Positions 1 to 7,791 of a stretch of DNA of 64,000 nucleotides are shown here, piece by piece. Location of the stretch: contig NZ_OY782038.1 of assembly GCF_963677575.1 (NCBI RefSeq), positions 1,054,001 through 1,118,000 of the forward strand, given 5' to 3'. The translations under genes and the position numbers were made by a program. Source of the DNA: an uncultured Draconibacterium sp. (lineage in GTDB: Bacteria; Bacteroidota; Bacteroidia; Bacteroidales; Prolixibacteraceae). Numbering within the stretch: position 1 is the first letter of the stretch; every line of letters begins with the position of its first letter. Under the pieces are notes generated by a model that was given only the letters and a program-made list of their open reading frames with translations, did not search any database and was not told the origin of the DNA.

Positions 1-2
1 TA

Positions 3-1991
3 ATGGACGATCCGGTAATGCAGGCAGCCAAGCAAAACATAGAACAGGCTAAAAACCGTTTTTTTGTGAAAGGAGATCCGGGCGCGATGTTAATGATCGA
101 ATTTTCGTTTGAAACCGAAAAAGAATTAACCGATACAGCAGCAGCTCTTGAAAAAGAATTAAAAGACGCCGGTTTAGGTTACCATTATCCACTGGTAACC
201 GGCGCTGATAAAATAAAACGCGTGTGGTCGTTGCGTACGGCCGGCCTTGGATTACTGGCCAATATTCCGGGCGACAGAAAAGGAGTACCCGGAATTGAGG
301 ACACCGCAGTACATCCTGAATTCCTGCCGGATTATGTTGCCGACATAAAAGTAGTTTTGAAAAAACTAGGATTAGACAGCGTATTTTACGCCCACATTGC
401 CACCGGCGAAATTCACTTCCGTCCGCTTATCAATTTTAAAGATCCTAAAGATGTTGAGCTGTTTAACACCCTGATGAATGAAGTAGCGGCACTGGTAAAA
501 AAATACCGTGGATCGATGAGTGGCGAACATGGCGATGGAAGAGCACGTGGTAAATTCATCCCGTTTATGCTGGGCGACCAGTGCTACGAAATGGTAAAAT
601 CGGTGAAAAAAGCCTGGGACCCGGATAACATTTTTAATCCGGGGAAAATTGTTGATACACCCCCAATTACCGAAAACCTACGTGTAATTCCGGGCAAAGC
701 CATTCCCGAAACGGAAACCCATTTTGATTTCTCGAAAAACAAAGGCTATTTCCGCAGCATTGAAAAATGCAACGGATCGGGCGATTGTCGGAAAAGTGAA
801 GTGATTGGCGGCACACTCTGCCCTACTTTTATGGCTACCCGCGACGAGGATAAAAGTACCCGCGGACGTGCCAATATTCTACGCGAATTTCTGTACAATA
901 ACGATAAAAAGAACCTTTTCGATCACCAGGAGATTTACGATATTTTAAGTCTGTGTATCTCGTGTAAGGCCTGTAAAAGCGAGTGCCCGAGTAATGTAGA
1001 CATGGCTAAACTAAAAGCTGAATTCCTGCAAAATTACTATGATCTTCACGGAGTTCCCATGCGCTCCCGGTTAATTGGCTACCTGCCACGATTAAACAAA
1101 CTGGCGGTGGTGTTCCGTCCAATCTCGAACTTTATGATGAGCACTTCTCTATTGAAAAGTAGCATCGGTTTTTCCACAAAACGTACACTTCCGGCACTGT
1201 CGAAAATTACCTTAATCCGTTGGGTTGAAAATGGAGTACCAAAACCTGAGGCTGCAACAAAAGGCAAAATTTATCTTTTTAACGATGAGTTTACCAATTA
1301 CAACGAAAGCGATATTGGAATTAAAGCGATACTCCTGTTAACGAAACTGGGTTATGAAGTTAAAATTCCGCAAACCAAAGAAAGCGGACGGACTTTCCTT
1401 TCGAAAGGAATGGTGCGTACTTCGAAAAAAGTGGCTACCAAAAATATCAATTTACTAAAGGATATTATTACCGACGAAACACCGCTGGTTGGAATTGAAC
1501 CATCTGCAATTCTTGCTTTCCGCGATGAATACCCGGAATTGGTAGAAAAAACCCTGCAACCGGTTGCTGAAAAGCTGGCGAAAAACGCACTTCTTTTCGA
1601 AGAATTTATAGCCGCCGAAATTGAAAAAGGAAATATTACAGAAGCAGATTTTATTGCCGAAGAACAACATATTTTATTACACGGACATTGCCAGCAAAAA
1701 GCTGTGGCCTCAACCGAACCTTCAAAAAAAATGTTGTCGCTACCAAAAAACTATTTTGTAAAAGAAATTCCTTCAGGCTGTTGTGGAATGGCAGGTTCGT
1801 TTGGTTACGAAAAAGAGCATTACGAACTCTCGATGCAGATTGGCGAGTTGGTTCTCTTCCCTGCTGTTCGCAAAGCAGAAGACGATTACATCATTTCTGC
1901 TCCGGGAACTTCGTGTCGCCATCATATAAAAGACGGCACCGGCAAAACAGCTTTGCATCCGGTGGAAGTGTTATATAATGCACTCAAATAA
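3..1991 (+). CDS. FAD-linked oxidase / Fe-S (GlcD-GlpC fusion type) protein, 5' end outside window
   Basis: C-terminal 662 residues of a large FAD-binding and Fe-S-binding oxidoreductase of the D-lactate dehydrogenase/glycolate oxidase type. Residues 1-215 are the C-terminal part of the FAD-linked oxidase fold, with the hallmark SGEHGDGRARG. A ferredoxin-like segment follows, with Cys motifs near residue 253 and a CxxCxxxCP cluster from residue 318. The last third is a CCG-type domain (GHCQQKA near 560, SGCCGMAGSFG near 593) that usually ligates a further Fe-S cluster. Such fusions are about 950-1000 residues, so roughly a third lies upstream; the ATG at 3 is almost certainly internal. The exact substrate cannot be told from sequence. 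The gene ends 69 bases before the next one on the same strand. Confidence 0.85.
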   Translation: MDDPVMQAAKQNIEQAKNRFFVKGDPGAMLMIEFSFETEKELTDTAAALEKELKDAGLGYHYPLVTGADKIKRVWSLRTAGLGLLANIPGDRKGVPGIEDTAVHPEFLPDYVADIKVVLKKLGLDSVFYAHIATGEIHFRPLINFKDPKDVELFNTLMNEVAALVKKYRGSMSGEHGDGRARGKFIPFMLGDQCYEMVKSVKKAWDPDNIFNPGKIVDTPPITENLRVIPGKAIPETETHFDFSKNKGYFRSIEKCNGSGDCRKSEVIGGTLCPTFMATRDEDKSTRGRANILREFLYNNDKKNLFDHQEIYDILSLCISCKACKSECPSNVDMAKLKAEFLQNYYDLHGVPMRSRLIGYLPRLNKLAVVFRPISNFMMSTSLLKSSIGFSTKRTLPALSKITLIRWVENGVPKPEAATKGKIYLFNDEFTNYNESDIGIKAILLLTKLGYEVKIPQTKESGRTFLSKGMVRTSKKVATKNINLLKDIITDETPLVGIEPSAILAFRDEYPELVEKTLQPVAEKLAKNALLFEEFIAAEIEKGNITEADFIAEEQHILLHGHCQQKAVASTEPSKKMLSLPKNYFVKEIPSGCCGMAGSFGYEKEHYELSMQIGELVLFPAVRKAEDDYIISAPGTSCRHHIKDGTGKTALHPVEVLYNALK

Positions 1992-2060
1992 TAATTGAAC
2001 ATATCATAAAAAAGCAAACAATATTCTAGTATATATGTTCTTTCTCTTAAAATTAGAACA

Positions 2061-2654
2061 ATGAACAATTTTTGGAACGAAAGATATAGCGCATCAGAAT
2101 ACGCATACGGAGAAGCACCAAACGAATTTTTAAAAGAGCAATTACCACAATTTAAGCCGGGGAAAGTTCTGTTTCCGGCAGAAGGCGAAGGACGAAATGC
2201 AGTTTTTGCAGCAACATTAGGTTGGGATGTAACTGCTTTCGATCCAAGCAGTGAAGGAAAAAGAAAAGCACAGCTTCTGGCAGATAAACATAATACCTCA
2301 ATCAACTACGAGGTAACTGATTATGAAAATGTAAATTTCAAAAAAGAGTATTTTGATTGTATTTGTTTGACATATACTCATATGCCTGGAAGTATACGTA
2401 ACGCAGTACACCAAAAATTAGCCTCGTTTTTAAAACCCGGAGGTACATTAATTTTAGAAGGTTTTTCGAAAGAACAAATAAACAGAAATACCGGGGGCCC
2501 TAAAGAAATCAGCTTCCTTTTCGATGAAGAAGAATTAGAAAATGACTTCAAAAACTTCAGCAGTATAATCACACAAAAGACTGAAATTGTATTAGATGAA
2601 GGCCTTTATCATCGAGGTCTTGCATCAGTTATCAGGTTAAAAGGAATCAAGTAG
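2061..2654 (+). CDS. Class I SAM-dependent methyltransferase
   Basis: 197-residue protein with the TehB/tellurite-resistance-like methyltransferase layout. It opens with the FWNERY start common in this group, then the SAM-binding motif I (FPAEGEGRNAVFAA, about residues 38-51) followed by an acidic residue in VTAFDPS. A motif-IV-like YFDCICLTYTHMP lies near residue 100 and GGTLILEGF near 128. No signal peptide, so cytoplasmic. The substrate is unknown; relatives act on small molecules or metalloid ions. It sits alone between an oxidoreductase and rho. Confidence 0.8.
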   Translation: MNNFWNERYSASEYAYGEAPNEFLKEQLPQFKPGKVLFPAEGEGRNAVFAATLGWDVTAFDPSSEGKRKAQLLADKHNTSINYEVTDYENVNFKKEYFDCICLTYTHMPGSIRNAVHQKLASFLKPGGTLILEGFSKEQINRNTGGPKEISFLFDEEELENDFKNFSSIITQKTEIVLDEGLYHRGLASVIRLKGIK

Positions 2655-2991
2655 CCTGTTCTATTTTTAGGCTCATTATCAACCGTTAAAGAAAACTCCT
2701 TCAAATAAGTTAAACAATTTAGCCCGATTAAACGTATAGTATTTACAATCAGAACTTTCGACTGAGCAAATTGAATCATTTTTTGGAAATTTATTTTTAC
2801 GAACGAACCAAAAATTTTAATTTTACTTAAAAATAAGAAAGAGGAAGAAAAAAAAGAGTTTCAATTTTTTGTTTACAAGCAGGTATTTCTTTATACTTGC
2901 ACACGATTTCAAATGAAAATCACCCTCCTCGTCAATTGTTCCAAAAATTTTTCAACAATTATTAATCGAGAAAAGTTATAACAATAGTATA
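2655..2991 (+). promoter_or_regulatory. rho upstream region with promoter and leader hairpin
   Basis: Gene-free 337 bases. A TTTTTTG run at 2865-2871 and TATACTTG at 2892-2899, 20 bp apart, fit the Bacteroidota -33/-7 pattern (the -7 has one mismatch to TAnnTTTG). Transcription should start near 2906, giving a leader of about 85 bases. Inside the leader, ATTGTT at 2935-2940 and AACAAT at 2954-2959 are complementary around an A/T-rich loop. Rho often controls itself through its leader, so the hairpin may matter, but that is inference. The first 200 bases hold nothing else I can identify. Confidence 0.5.
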
Positions 2992-4824
2992 ATGTATGAT
3001 ATTTTAGAACTGAACAAGAAACTTGTTCCTGAATTAAAAGAGATCGCTAAAGAGCTCAAAATTAAACGTGTAGAATCCTACAAGAAACAGGATCTTATTT
3101 ATAAAATTTTAGATACCCAGGCTGTTCTTGAAGCTGAAAACAAAGGCCAAAAGAATTCTCCTAAAGATGAAAAAGAAGGAGCTGGTAATCGAAAAAAACA
3201 ATCCGACAGAAACGTCCCAAATACTGATGAACCGCGCCGTTCGAAACGTCCTCGCCAAAGAGTGGAGACTGTAAAACGTGAAAAAGTGGGATCAGGTCCG
3301 AAAAAGAAACAAGGCGACAAAATTGACGATAAGGTTCAAACGCGTCAGGACCAGATAAAAGCAATAATAAAAGGTTTTACCAAGGAAAAAGCTCATGAGG
3401 CACCAAAACCACAAAATGTTGAGGCAAATGCTAAACCCGAGGAGATAAAAGCAGCTGCTCAGCCACAACAACAAAAGGAACCAGCTCAGGAAAAGAAACA
3501 AGAGCAACAAAAACCTGAAGTGAAAATTCAGCAACTGAAAGAGCAACCCCAACAACGTAGTGGTCAACAAAGACATCAACAGAATCAGCAAAATCAGCAA
3601 AGACAGAATATCGGCGGAAAAGATGACCGTCAGAGACAACAAAACAGAAACCAACAACAAAACCAACAGCAGGGAAATCGCCCAAAACAGCGCCAGTTCG
3701 AGTTTGAAGGTATTATTACCAACACCGGCGTTTTAGAAATTCTGGCAGACGGTTATGGTTTCTTACGTTCGTCGGATTACAATTATTTAAATTCTCCTGA
3801 CGATATTTATGTATCGCAATCGCAGATCAAACTTTTTGGTTTGAAAACCGGTGATACAGTAAAAGGAACAGTTCGCCCGCCAAAAGAAGGTGAAAAATAT
3901 TTCCCATTAATTAAAGTGCTGGAGATTAACGGACGCAGCCCGGAATATATTCGCGACCGCGTACCTTTTGATCACCTGACGCCTTTATTCCCTGATGAGA
4001 AATTCAACCTTACCGGAAATGGTCATGACAACATCTCGACACGCGTTGTTGATATGTTTGCGCCAATTGGTAAAGGGCAACGTGGATTGATTGTCGCCCA
4101 GCCAAAAACCGGTAAAACAGTATTGCTAAAAGAGATTGCAAACGCAATCGCAGCCAACCATCCCGAAGTTTATATGATCGTGTTATTGATCGATGAACGT
4201 CCGGAAGAGGTTACAGATATGGCACGCAGCGTTCATGCCGAAGTAATTGCATCAACGTTTGATGAGCCGGCAGACAAACACGTAAAAGTGGCCAACATTG
4301 TACTGGAAAAAGCAAAACGTTTAACCGAATGTGGCCACGATGTGGTTATTCTGCTTGACTCGATTACACGTTTGGCACGTGCCTACAACACTGTTCAGCC
4401 TGCATCGGGTAAAGTACTTTCGGGTGGTGTTGACGCCAATGCTTTACATAAACCAAAACGTTTCTTTGGTGCTGCACGAAACATTGAAGAAGGTGGATCA
4501 TTAACGATTATGGCAACGGCACTTACCGAAACCGGATCGAAAATGGATGAAGTTATTTTTGAAGAGTTTAAAGGTACAGGTAACATGGAGCTGCAACTCG
4601 ACAGAAAATTGTCGAACAAGCGTATTTTCCCTTCTGTGGATATTCCAACATCCAGTACCCGTCGCGAAGACCTTTTATTCTCAAAAGATGTTCTCGACAA
4701 ACTTTGGATTTTACGCAACTACCTTGGCGATATGAACGCTCTGGAAGCAATGGAGTTTATGAAAACAAGACTGATGCGTACTTCAAGTATCGAAGAATTC
4801 CTTGCTTCGATGAACGACGGATAG
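2992..4824 (+). CDS. rho: Transcription termination factor Rho with Gln-rich insertion
   Basis: 610-residue hexameric RNA-dependent ATPase that ends transcription. Residues 1-45 form the Rho N-terminal helical domain. Residues about 50-235 are a disordered Lys/Glu then Gln/Asn-rich insertion absent from E. coli Rho (419 residues). The cold-shock-type RNA-binding domain runs from about 237 to 312. The ATPase core has Walker A AQPKTGKT (369-376), Walker B VVILLD ending in Asp456, and the Q/R loops in the SGGVDANAL...FFGAARNIEEGG stretch. Long insertions are typical of Bacteroidota Rho and have been linked to phase separation in Bacteroides. A strong hairpin terminator follows 16 bases after the stop codon. 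Confidence 0.98.
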   Translation: MYDILELNKKLVPELKEIAKELKIKRVESYKKQDLIYKILDTQAVLEAENKGQKNSPKDEKEGAGNRKKQSDRNVPNTDEPRRSKRPRQRVETVKREKVGSGPKKKQGDKIDDKVQTRQDQIKAIIKGFTKEKAHEAPKPQNVEANAKPEEIKAAAQPQQQKEPAQEKKQEQQKPEVKIQQLKEQPQQRSGQQRHQQNQQNQQRQNIGGKDDRQRQQNRNQQQNQQQGNRPKQRQFEFEGIITNTGVLEILADGYGFLRSSDYNYLNSPDDIYVSQSQIKLFGLKTGDTVKGTVRPPKEGEKYFPLIKVLEINGRSPEYIRDRVPFDHLTPLFPDEKFNLTGNGHDNISTRVVDMFAPIGKGQRGLIVAQPKTGKTVLLKEIANAIAANHPEVYMIVLLIDERPEEVTDMARSVHAEVIASTFDEPADKHVKVANIVLEKAKRLTECGHDVVILLDSITRLARAYNTVQPASGKVLSGGVDANALHKPKRFFGAARNIEEGGSLTIMATALTETGSKMDEVIFEEFKGTGNMELQLDRKLSNKRIFPSVDIPTSSTRREDLLFSKDVLDKLWILRNYLGDMNALEAMEFMKTRLMRTSSIEEFLASMNDG

Positions 4825-4840
4825 AAAGTAAAAACAACAT

Positions 4841-4876
4841 AAAAAAAGCAGGTTCAGTTTTCGAACCTGCTTTTTT
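4841..4876 (+). terminator. Intrinsic terminator after rho
   Basis: GCAGGTTC (4848-4855) pairs with GAACCTGC (4863-4870), with a 7-base loop and then six T residues. An A-run precedes the stem, so it could also work leftwards. Confidence 0.9.
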
Positions 4877-5134
4877 ATTATCTGAAGAATTCTAATCTCC
4901 AGGTCTTTAAAAACAGATGGATAAAATTCAATTGAGAGTAATTTTCCTTGGCAGAAAAACCAATGTTCTTACATAACTTCTTTTTATACTTTACAGAATC
5001 AGAAAAACTTATTTAATAATTGTTAAAACACCACTATTCAAGGGCTTTATCCGAACATTTCGCCCAGCTTTTTGTGGTAAATACTGAAATGGATAATTTG
5101 AAGATCCAAACAGAATATATTAAAGCATAAGAAT

Positions 5135-6079
5135 ATGAAAAAAGTAACAATTAAGAACACAGAACTGGAAGTGGCCCCAATCAATTTTGGTGGTAATGTT
5201 TTTGGATGGACATTAGACGAGAAACAATCGTTTGATGTACTTGACAAATTTAGCGCCGGAGGTTTCAACTTTATCGATACCGCTGATACCTACTCGTGGT
5301 GGGTAAATGGTAAAGGAGGACAATCGGAAACCATCATCGGAAACTGGATGAGAGCACGTGGCAACCGCGAAAATATGGTGATTGCCACAAAGGTAGGTTC
5401 AGAAACAAAAGAGCACGGTTTCGACATTAGCAAAAAGCACATCCTGAAATCGGTTGATGAATCGTTACAACGTTTACAAACCGATTATATCGACTTGTAC
5501 TACACCCATTTTGATGATGAAAAAACACCGGTTGAAGAAACACTGTCGGCTTACAACCAAATCGTAAAGTCTGGCAAAGTGCGCTATATTGCAGCATCGA
5601 ATGTTTCACCAGAGCGCCTGGCCGAATCGATGAAAGTGGCCGAAGAAAATAATTTCCCGAAATATGTAGCCCTGCAGCCACATTACAATTTATTGGTTCG
5701 CGAGAAGTTTGAGCAAGAATTGGCACCCCTGGTTGAAAAATACGATTGGAACGTTTTTCCATACTGGGCACTGGAATCGGGCTTTTTAACCGGGAAATAT
5801 AAAACCGAAGCTGACTTTGATAAAACAGCCCGCGGCGGTATGGTTAAAAAGCATTTTAACACCAAAGGAAAAGCTGTATTGAAAGCATTGGACAAAATAG
5901 CAAAAAAGCACAATACACTTCCGGCCACTGTGGCTTTGGCGTGGTTGCTGGCAAAACCACTGGTAACTGCTCCTATTGTTAGTGCCACCAAAGAAAGTCA
6001 GCTAAAAACATTATTCGATGCCCCCGAATTGGTTTTAGATGATGAAGATATGGATTTATTAAATCAATCAGGAAAATAA
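5135..6079 (+). CDS. Aldo/keto reductase
   Basis: 314-residue NADPH-dependent oxidoreductase of the aldo/keto reductase superfamily. The catalytic tetrad is visible: Asp48 and Tyr53 in FIDTADTYS, Lys86 in IATKVGS and His125 in YYTHFDD. The closing PIVSATKESQL segment fits the cofactor-binding end of the barrel. No signal peptide. The YajO/AKR11-12-like layout suggests a general aldehyde or sugar reductase; the substrate cannot be assigned. It stands alone and ends at a 13-bp-stem terminator. The 258 bases upstream show no clear promoter. Confidence 0.9.
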   Translation: MKKVTIKNTELEVAPINFGGNVFGWTLDEKQSFDVLDKFSAGGFNFIDTADTYSWWVNGKGGQSETIIGNWMRARGNRENMVIATKVGSETKEHGFDISKKHILKSVDESLQRLQTDYIDLYYTHFDDEKTPVEETLSAYNQIVKSGKVRYIAASNVSPERLAESMKVAEENNFPKYVALQPHYNLLVREKFEQELAPLVEKYDWNVFPYWALESGFLTGKYKTEADFDKTARGGMVKKHFNTKGKAVLKALDKIAKKHNTLPATVALAWLLAKPLVTAPIVSATKESQLKTLFDAPELVLDDEDMDLLNQSGK

Positions 6080-6197
6080 CACCATTAGTAAACCCTTGTA
6101 ATTTTATAGTTTCACTTAAGGATCACTCTGAAAAACAATTAGAATAAGTTAATTCTATAGAATTTGAGAGATAGTTATCTCACTTTTCACGTGTTTG

Positions 6198-6240
6198 AAG
6201 CCCCGTTCTGAATATAGATTTTCAACACAGAACGGGGCTT
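6198..6240. terminator. Bidirectional terminator between convergent genes
   Basis: AAGCCCCGTTCTG (6198-6210) and CAGAACGGGGCTT (6228-6240) are a perfect 13-bp inverted repeat. It lies between the rightward reductase and the leftward lipoprotein gene, so it probably serves both. Confidence 0.85.
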
Positions 6241-6270
6241 TGTCAGAGAATAAAATCATTACCCAAACAC

Positions 6271-6762
6271 CTACCGATAAAGCATCTTTATACTCAGGCC
6301 TTTTTGAATGGACCACCCCTCTTCATCAGTAAGAATGATAAAGAAATGATAGTCTCCTTCGTCGAATAAACCGATGCTATTGTCTGCCGGAACAGAAATT
6401 GACATACTTGTTGTATATTCCGTCAAACCATTCGGAATGGAGTAATTATCAATAAAAACAAAAGGATTTACGGGGTCCTTCTTCGGGTTAAGAGAGCACT
6501 CTGTTACTTCGGTACTGTGCGAATGATGGTCGAAATTATTATGGATATCGATACTGTATCCACCTAATTCAACATTATCAGCGTACAATACTTTCAGTTC
6601 AAATGGTTCACCAAAATAAATGGTATCACAATTTGTCGGAAATGCATCCGTAAAACTGATATCGATTGTTGGTTTTTCCTGGTCTGTTTCTTCGCTGTCG
6701 CTGCAAGCGCCCAAAAACAAAAGCAGCATAAAAAGGCTAAAAAGCAAATTTATTCTTCTCAT
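6271..6762 (-). CDS. DUF4625-like lipoprotein, His-rich
   Basis: 163-residue lipoprotein. Residues 1-20 are a signal peptide ending in the lipobox LGAC with Cys20, followed by acidic residues, as in surface-exposed Bacteroidota lipoproteins. The rest is one Ig-like beta domain of the DUF4625 type. It carries a His cluster (HNNFDHHSHS, near residues 76-85) that could bind a metal ion. It is the last gene of the leftward locus with a Fur-family regulator and a ZnuD-like TonB receptor, so a role in metal capture at the cell surface is inferred. A 160-base gap separates it from the related upstream lipoprotein; no promoter was seen there. Confidence 0.7.
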   Translation of the reverse strand: MRRINLLFSLFMLLLFLGACSDSEETDQEKPTIDISFTDAFPTNCDTIYFGEPFELKVLYADNVELGGYSIDIHNNFDHHSHSTEVTECSLNPKKDPVNPFVFIDNYSIPNGLTEYTTSMSISVPADNSIGLFDEGDYHFFIILTDEEGWSIQKGLSIKMLYR

Positions 6763-6922
6763 AATAACTCATTTTATGCTATCCAAGAAGTATTCCTTAA
6801 TGTCACCCAAACCTGCCTGCCGTGAGACCGGGAATCTTTTAGATCGAAAATGAAATATTCCGACTACACTTAACATGACATAGGATTAACTTTACTTCAC
6901 TTTTGAATAGCCTCATATATTT

Positions 6923-7765
6923 TCAATAATTTATGACAATTGGATAATGATCAGAGAAAGTCCAGTTTCCACCAAATGCATCTTTACATTTTACCACAAT
7001 GTAGTAATTGGCTGACTGCCAAGCGATATCTCCGGTAATATCTTTCGGTGTTATGTTGTTATCCTGTGCAATCCCCACAGTTATACTCGATGAAAAATTA
7101 TGAGATAAATAACTATCAAAGTCATGAGTATGTAAAATGGTAATTGTGTTGGCTGCATCTACCTCGGCATCAGTAAGGTTTTGGCTTTCGCGAACCAAAC
7201 CAATATACAACCCGCCGAGTGCCTTATTGTCGGTTACTAAACCCGAAATACTTATTGTTTCACCATCGTTAAAAGTCTGGTTACTGGTTGGTGCTGAAGC
7301 AATAGTAATCTCCGGCACAACAGCATCGTCGGGCAAAATAATTTCAAGGTCTGCCTCGGCGCTCGACTGGTTACCTTCCATGTCTGTTACGACAATATCA
7401 AAATGGTATTCGCCTGGTTCAGCAGAAATATCAATATCAACATGCTCGTGGAAGGTCGTGTTTTTCAAGCCAGAGAATTTGGTGTATGTAGTATCCAATT
7501 CCCACTCATCCTCTTGTATTGCCGATTTATGCTCACCTTCGGGGTGAATAAGAACCTGTACCAAATCAATTGTCCCCTCGGCAACAATTTCCGCTTCTAT
7601 GTGTAAATCACTACCAACAATTGCGGTGTGGTCATTGCCATGTGTTTCCCCAACACCTAATTCCATTATTGTAACTTCCGGTGGTGCAACATCGTCGTCG
7701 TCACATGCCATAAAAATTGTTGATATTCCTAAAATTATTGCAATTAAAAATACTTTCTTGTTCAT
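6923..7765 (-). CDS. Two-domain DUF4625-like lipoprotein, His-rich
   Basis: 280-residue lipoprotein with a signal peptide ending FMAC (Cys21) and an acidic DDDD tract after it. Two Ig-like DUF4625-type repeats follow, roughly residues 28-145 and 150-280. Both carry spaced His residues (HPEGEHK, FHEHVDI, LHTHDF...LSHNF), matching the pattern in the shorter lipoprotein downstream. The start is 26 bases after the TonB receptor stop, so they are probably co-transcribed. A metal-binding surface partner for the receptor is the best inference. Direct evidence of function is lacking. Confidence 0.75.
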   Translation of the reverse strand: MNKKVFLIAIILGISTIFMACDDDDVAPPEVTIMELGVGETHGNDHTAIVGSDLHIEAEIVAEGTIDLVQVLIHPEGEHKSAIQEDEWELDTTYTKFSGLKNTTFHEHVDIDISAEPGEYHFDIVVTDMEGNQSSAEADLEIILPDDAVVPEITIASAPTSNQTFNDGETISISGLVTDNKALGGLYIGLVRESQNLTDAEVDAANTITILHTHDFDSYLSHNFSSSITVGIAQDNNITPKDITGDIAWQSANYYIVVKCKDAFGGNWTFSDHYPIVINY

Positions 7766-7791
7766 AATATTAACTTTTATAATGTTTTGTA

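Noticed and set aside
1688..1978. 96-codon frame inside the oxidoreductase
   Set aside because: It lies wholly within a conserved domain of another frame and has no domain-like sequence.
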